In this document: piece after piece, positions 62,525 through 64,000 of the stretch | How positions within the stretch are numbered: the first letter of the stretch is position 1 | Layout of the letters: each line of letters opens with the position of its first letter | Source: CAIQQQ01 sp040399685 | Lineage (GTDB): Bacteria > Pseudomonadota > Alphaproteobacteria > Acetobacterales > Acetobacteraceae | Assembly (NCBI GenBank): GCA_040399685.1 | Contig: JBBART010000001.1 | Span: forward strand, 1-64,000 | Length of the DNA stretch: 64,000 bases | Direction of reading: 5' to 3' | Program-made: the position numbers and the translations under genes | The notes under the pieces: model-generated | Databases searched by the model: none | Told to the model about the DNA's origin: nothing | Seen by the model: the letters and a program-made list of their open reading frames with translations, nothing else

Positions 62525-64000
62525 ATGCCGAAGCGGACCGTTTTCACCCGATATGTCGGCGCCTTGGCATTTGGCGCACTGCTTGGCCTGACCAGCACCG
62601 TTGCCGTTGCAGGCGGCACGGTGACGGTGGCCATGACCGCGGGGGACATTCCGCTGACCACCGGCCAGCCTGACCAAGGAGCCGAAGGATTTCGCTTCGT
62701 TGGCTGGAATCTCTACGATGCTTTGATCAACTGGGATCTTTCCAGCAGCGACAAGCCCAGCGACATCAAGCCCGGCCTCGCCACGTCATGGAAGATTGAT
62801 CCCGCCAACCAGAAGCGCTGGATATTCACCCTGCGGGACGGTGTGAAATTCCACGATGGCTGCGCCTTCACTGCCGATGACGTAGTGTGGAACTTGGAGC
62901 GTCTCAATGATCGCACAAAACTGCAGTATTACACGCAACAATTTGCCCTCTCGCGCACCTATATGACGCTCTACGAAGGTGTGGAGAAGATCGACGACCG
63001 CACGGTGGCCATCACCACCAAGCTGGTCGCCTCGATGTTCCCTTACGACATGGCCTATGTGCCGATGATCAGCCGATGCCGGGCCGAGGCGTTGAAATAC
63101 GATTGGAACGCCTACGCTTTCGCGCCCTCGGGCACAGGTCCGTATCGCTTTGACAGCATGGTGGCGCATGAGCGGCTCGAACTTGTGCCCAATGCCGATT
63201 ACTGGGACAAGTCGCGCATTCCGAAGAACGATCGGCTTGTGTTGCTGCCGATGCCCGAGGCGTCCACCCGCACTGCTGCCCTTCTGAACGGCCAGGTGAA
63301 TTTTATTGAGGCGCCGTCGCCGGACAGTATTCCCCGCCTGAAGTCGGCGGGCATGCAGATCGTGACCAATACCTACCCGCATAACTGGGTCTACAGCCTC
63401 AACTACGAGAAAGGCCCGTTCACCGATATTCGCGTCCGCAAGGCCGCCAATCACGCCATCAACCGGGCCGATGTGGTTGAACTTCTCGGTGGTTACGCCA
63501 TCGAGGGATATGCCCAGGTGCCGCCCGGAATGCCGTATTACGGCAACCCGGTCAAATACGAATTCGACCCCAAGAAAGCCCGCGCCCTGCTGAAGGAAGC
63601 CGGTTGCCTGCCCTGCAAGGTTCGCTTCGCCATCTCCACCTCCGGCTCCGGCCAGATGCAGGTGTTGCCGATGAACGAACTGGTGAAAAGCCAGCTCGAC
63701 GAAGCCGGATTTCAGGTCACGTTCGACGTGATGGACTGGAACAGCCTGCTCGAAATCAGCCGCTCTGGCGTGCCGAAATACCCTGACCTGCCAGGCTACA
63801 ACATCTCCCGCCTGTTGCAAGACCCGATCACCGCCATCGTCAAGCCGGTGGGCCGTGCCTACTGGTCTCCCGGTGGATCGAACTGGGGCCACTGGCAAGA
63901 CCCTGTCAGCGACACGTTGGTCGATCAGATCTTCAACGAATTCGATGCCGGCACGCGTATGAAGCTCCTCACCCGTCTCCATGAATATGAGAATGAGCAA
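62525..64000 (+). CDS. ABC transporter substrate-binding protein, family 5 (3' end beyond window)
   Basis: The frame is open from ATG 62525 to the window edge (492 codons). AGGAGG at 62514-62519 is an ideal ribosome site. The signal peptide is RYVGALAFGALLGLTSTVAV, cleaved near VAGG. SBP_bac_5 features follow: PGLATSWKIDP, FTLRDGVKFHDGCAFTADDV, SGTGPYRFDSM and FTDIRVRKAANHAINRADVV. It is divergent from the amidase operon and probably brings in the amide substrate. Permease and ATPase genes are expected downstream. Confidence 0.93.
   Translation, partial: MPKRTVFTRYVGALAFGALLGLTSTVAVAGGTVTVAMTAGDIPLTTGQPDQGAEGFRFVGWNLYDALINWDLSSSDKPSDIKPGLATSWKIDPANQKRWIFTLRDGVKFHDGCAFTADDVVWNLERLNDRTKLQYYTQQFALSRTYMTLYEGVEKIDDRTVAITTKLVASMFPYDMAYVPMISRCRAEALKYDWNAYAFAPSGTGPYRFDSMVAHERLELVPNADYWDKSRIPKNDRLVLLPMPEASTRTAALLNGQVNFIEAPSPDSIPRLKSAGMQIVTNTYPHNWVYSLNYEKGPFTDIRVRKAANHAINRADVVELLGGYAIEGYAQVPPGMPYYGNPVKYEFDPKKARALLKEAGCLPCKVRFAISTSGSGQMQVLPMNELVKSQLDEAGFQVTFDVMDWNSLLEISRSGVPKYPDLPGYNISRLLQDPITAIVKPVGRAYWSPGGSNWGHWQDPVSDTLVDQIFNEFDAGTRMKLLTRLHEYENEQ

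Noticed and set aside
62786..64000. A 404-codon minus-strand frame at the window end
   Set aside because: The opposite strand encodes a textbook SBP_bac_5 protein with signal peptide and ribosome site; the minus frame has no recognisable motif.

Overview
The window is high-GC bacterial chromosome (roughly 60-65% G+C judged by eye), apart from one AT-rich insert at about 7.9-9.7 kb. It looks like an alphaproteobacterium, plausibly Acetobacteraceae. The reasons are the catabolic and ABC-transport gene content, the tandem glycine riboswitch before a dadA-type gene, and AT-rich hairpins of the T7-G-A7 type at 29.9-30.1 kb. That placement is an inference; the window has no rRNA or tRNA gene to anchor it.

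Layout. (1) 1-6.0 kb: the end of an IS21-like element has cut benC. After it come benD, catA, catB, catC, an aromatic-acid MFS permease and a DMT permease, i.e. benzoate to catechol to muconolactone. (2) 6.0-7.5 kb: a DadA-type FAD amino-acid dehydrogenase on the minus strand under a tandem glycine riboswitch. (3) 7.6-12.9 kb: a scarred region with an AT-rich frameshifted asparagine-synthetase-like gene, an MFS stump, a zinc alcohol dehydrogenase, an IS3-family remnant, and a frameshifted cysteine-dioxygenase/rhodanese fusion.

(4) 13-50 kb: a large CoA-dependent catabolic island. It has six CoA-transferase family III domains in three pairs (one pair fused into a single 866-residue protein), an enoyl-CoA hydratase-like protein, an AcuI-type reductase, and a thiolase + DUF35 + SDR operon. 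It also has an oligopeptide-type ABC importer, two complete branched-chain-amino-acid-type (Liv) ABC importers each in an operon with hydrolases, two lactonase-type enzymes, two FCD-type GntR regulators, two related amidohydrolases and a Rieske ferredoxin. In each CoA-transferase pair one member keeps the aspartate expected at the catalytic position and the partner has G(E/H)Q there. This is the arrangement known for BbsEF (benzylsuccinate CoA-transferase), and thiolase + DUF35 + SDR recalls BbsAB and BbsCD. A 12-bp palindrome (ATRATGCATYAT) recurs near the promoters of most operons in this island and may mark a regulon. The substrate cannot be read from the sequence.

(5) 51-58.9 kb: an amino-sugar/glycan region broken by an intact IS3-family element. 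A glycoside-hydrolase-like gene is cut by the IS and carries an in-frame amber codon. A sugar-ABC permease stump lies on the other side, then an aldo/keto reductase, a periplasmic binding protein, nagA and nagB. (6) 59-64 kb: an AtzG-like small protein with two amidase-signature amidases, divergent from a family 5 solute-binding protein that runs off the window. Both directions have sigma-54-type -24/-12 sequences, which fits scavenging of an amide nitrogen source.
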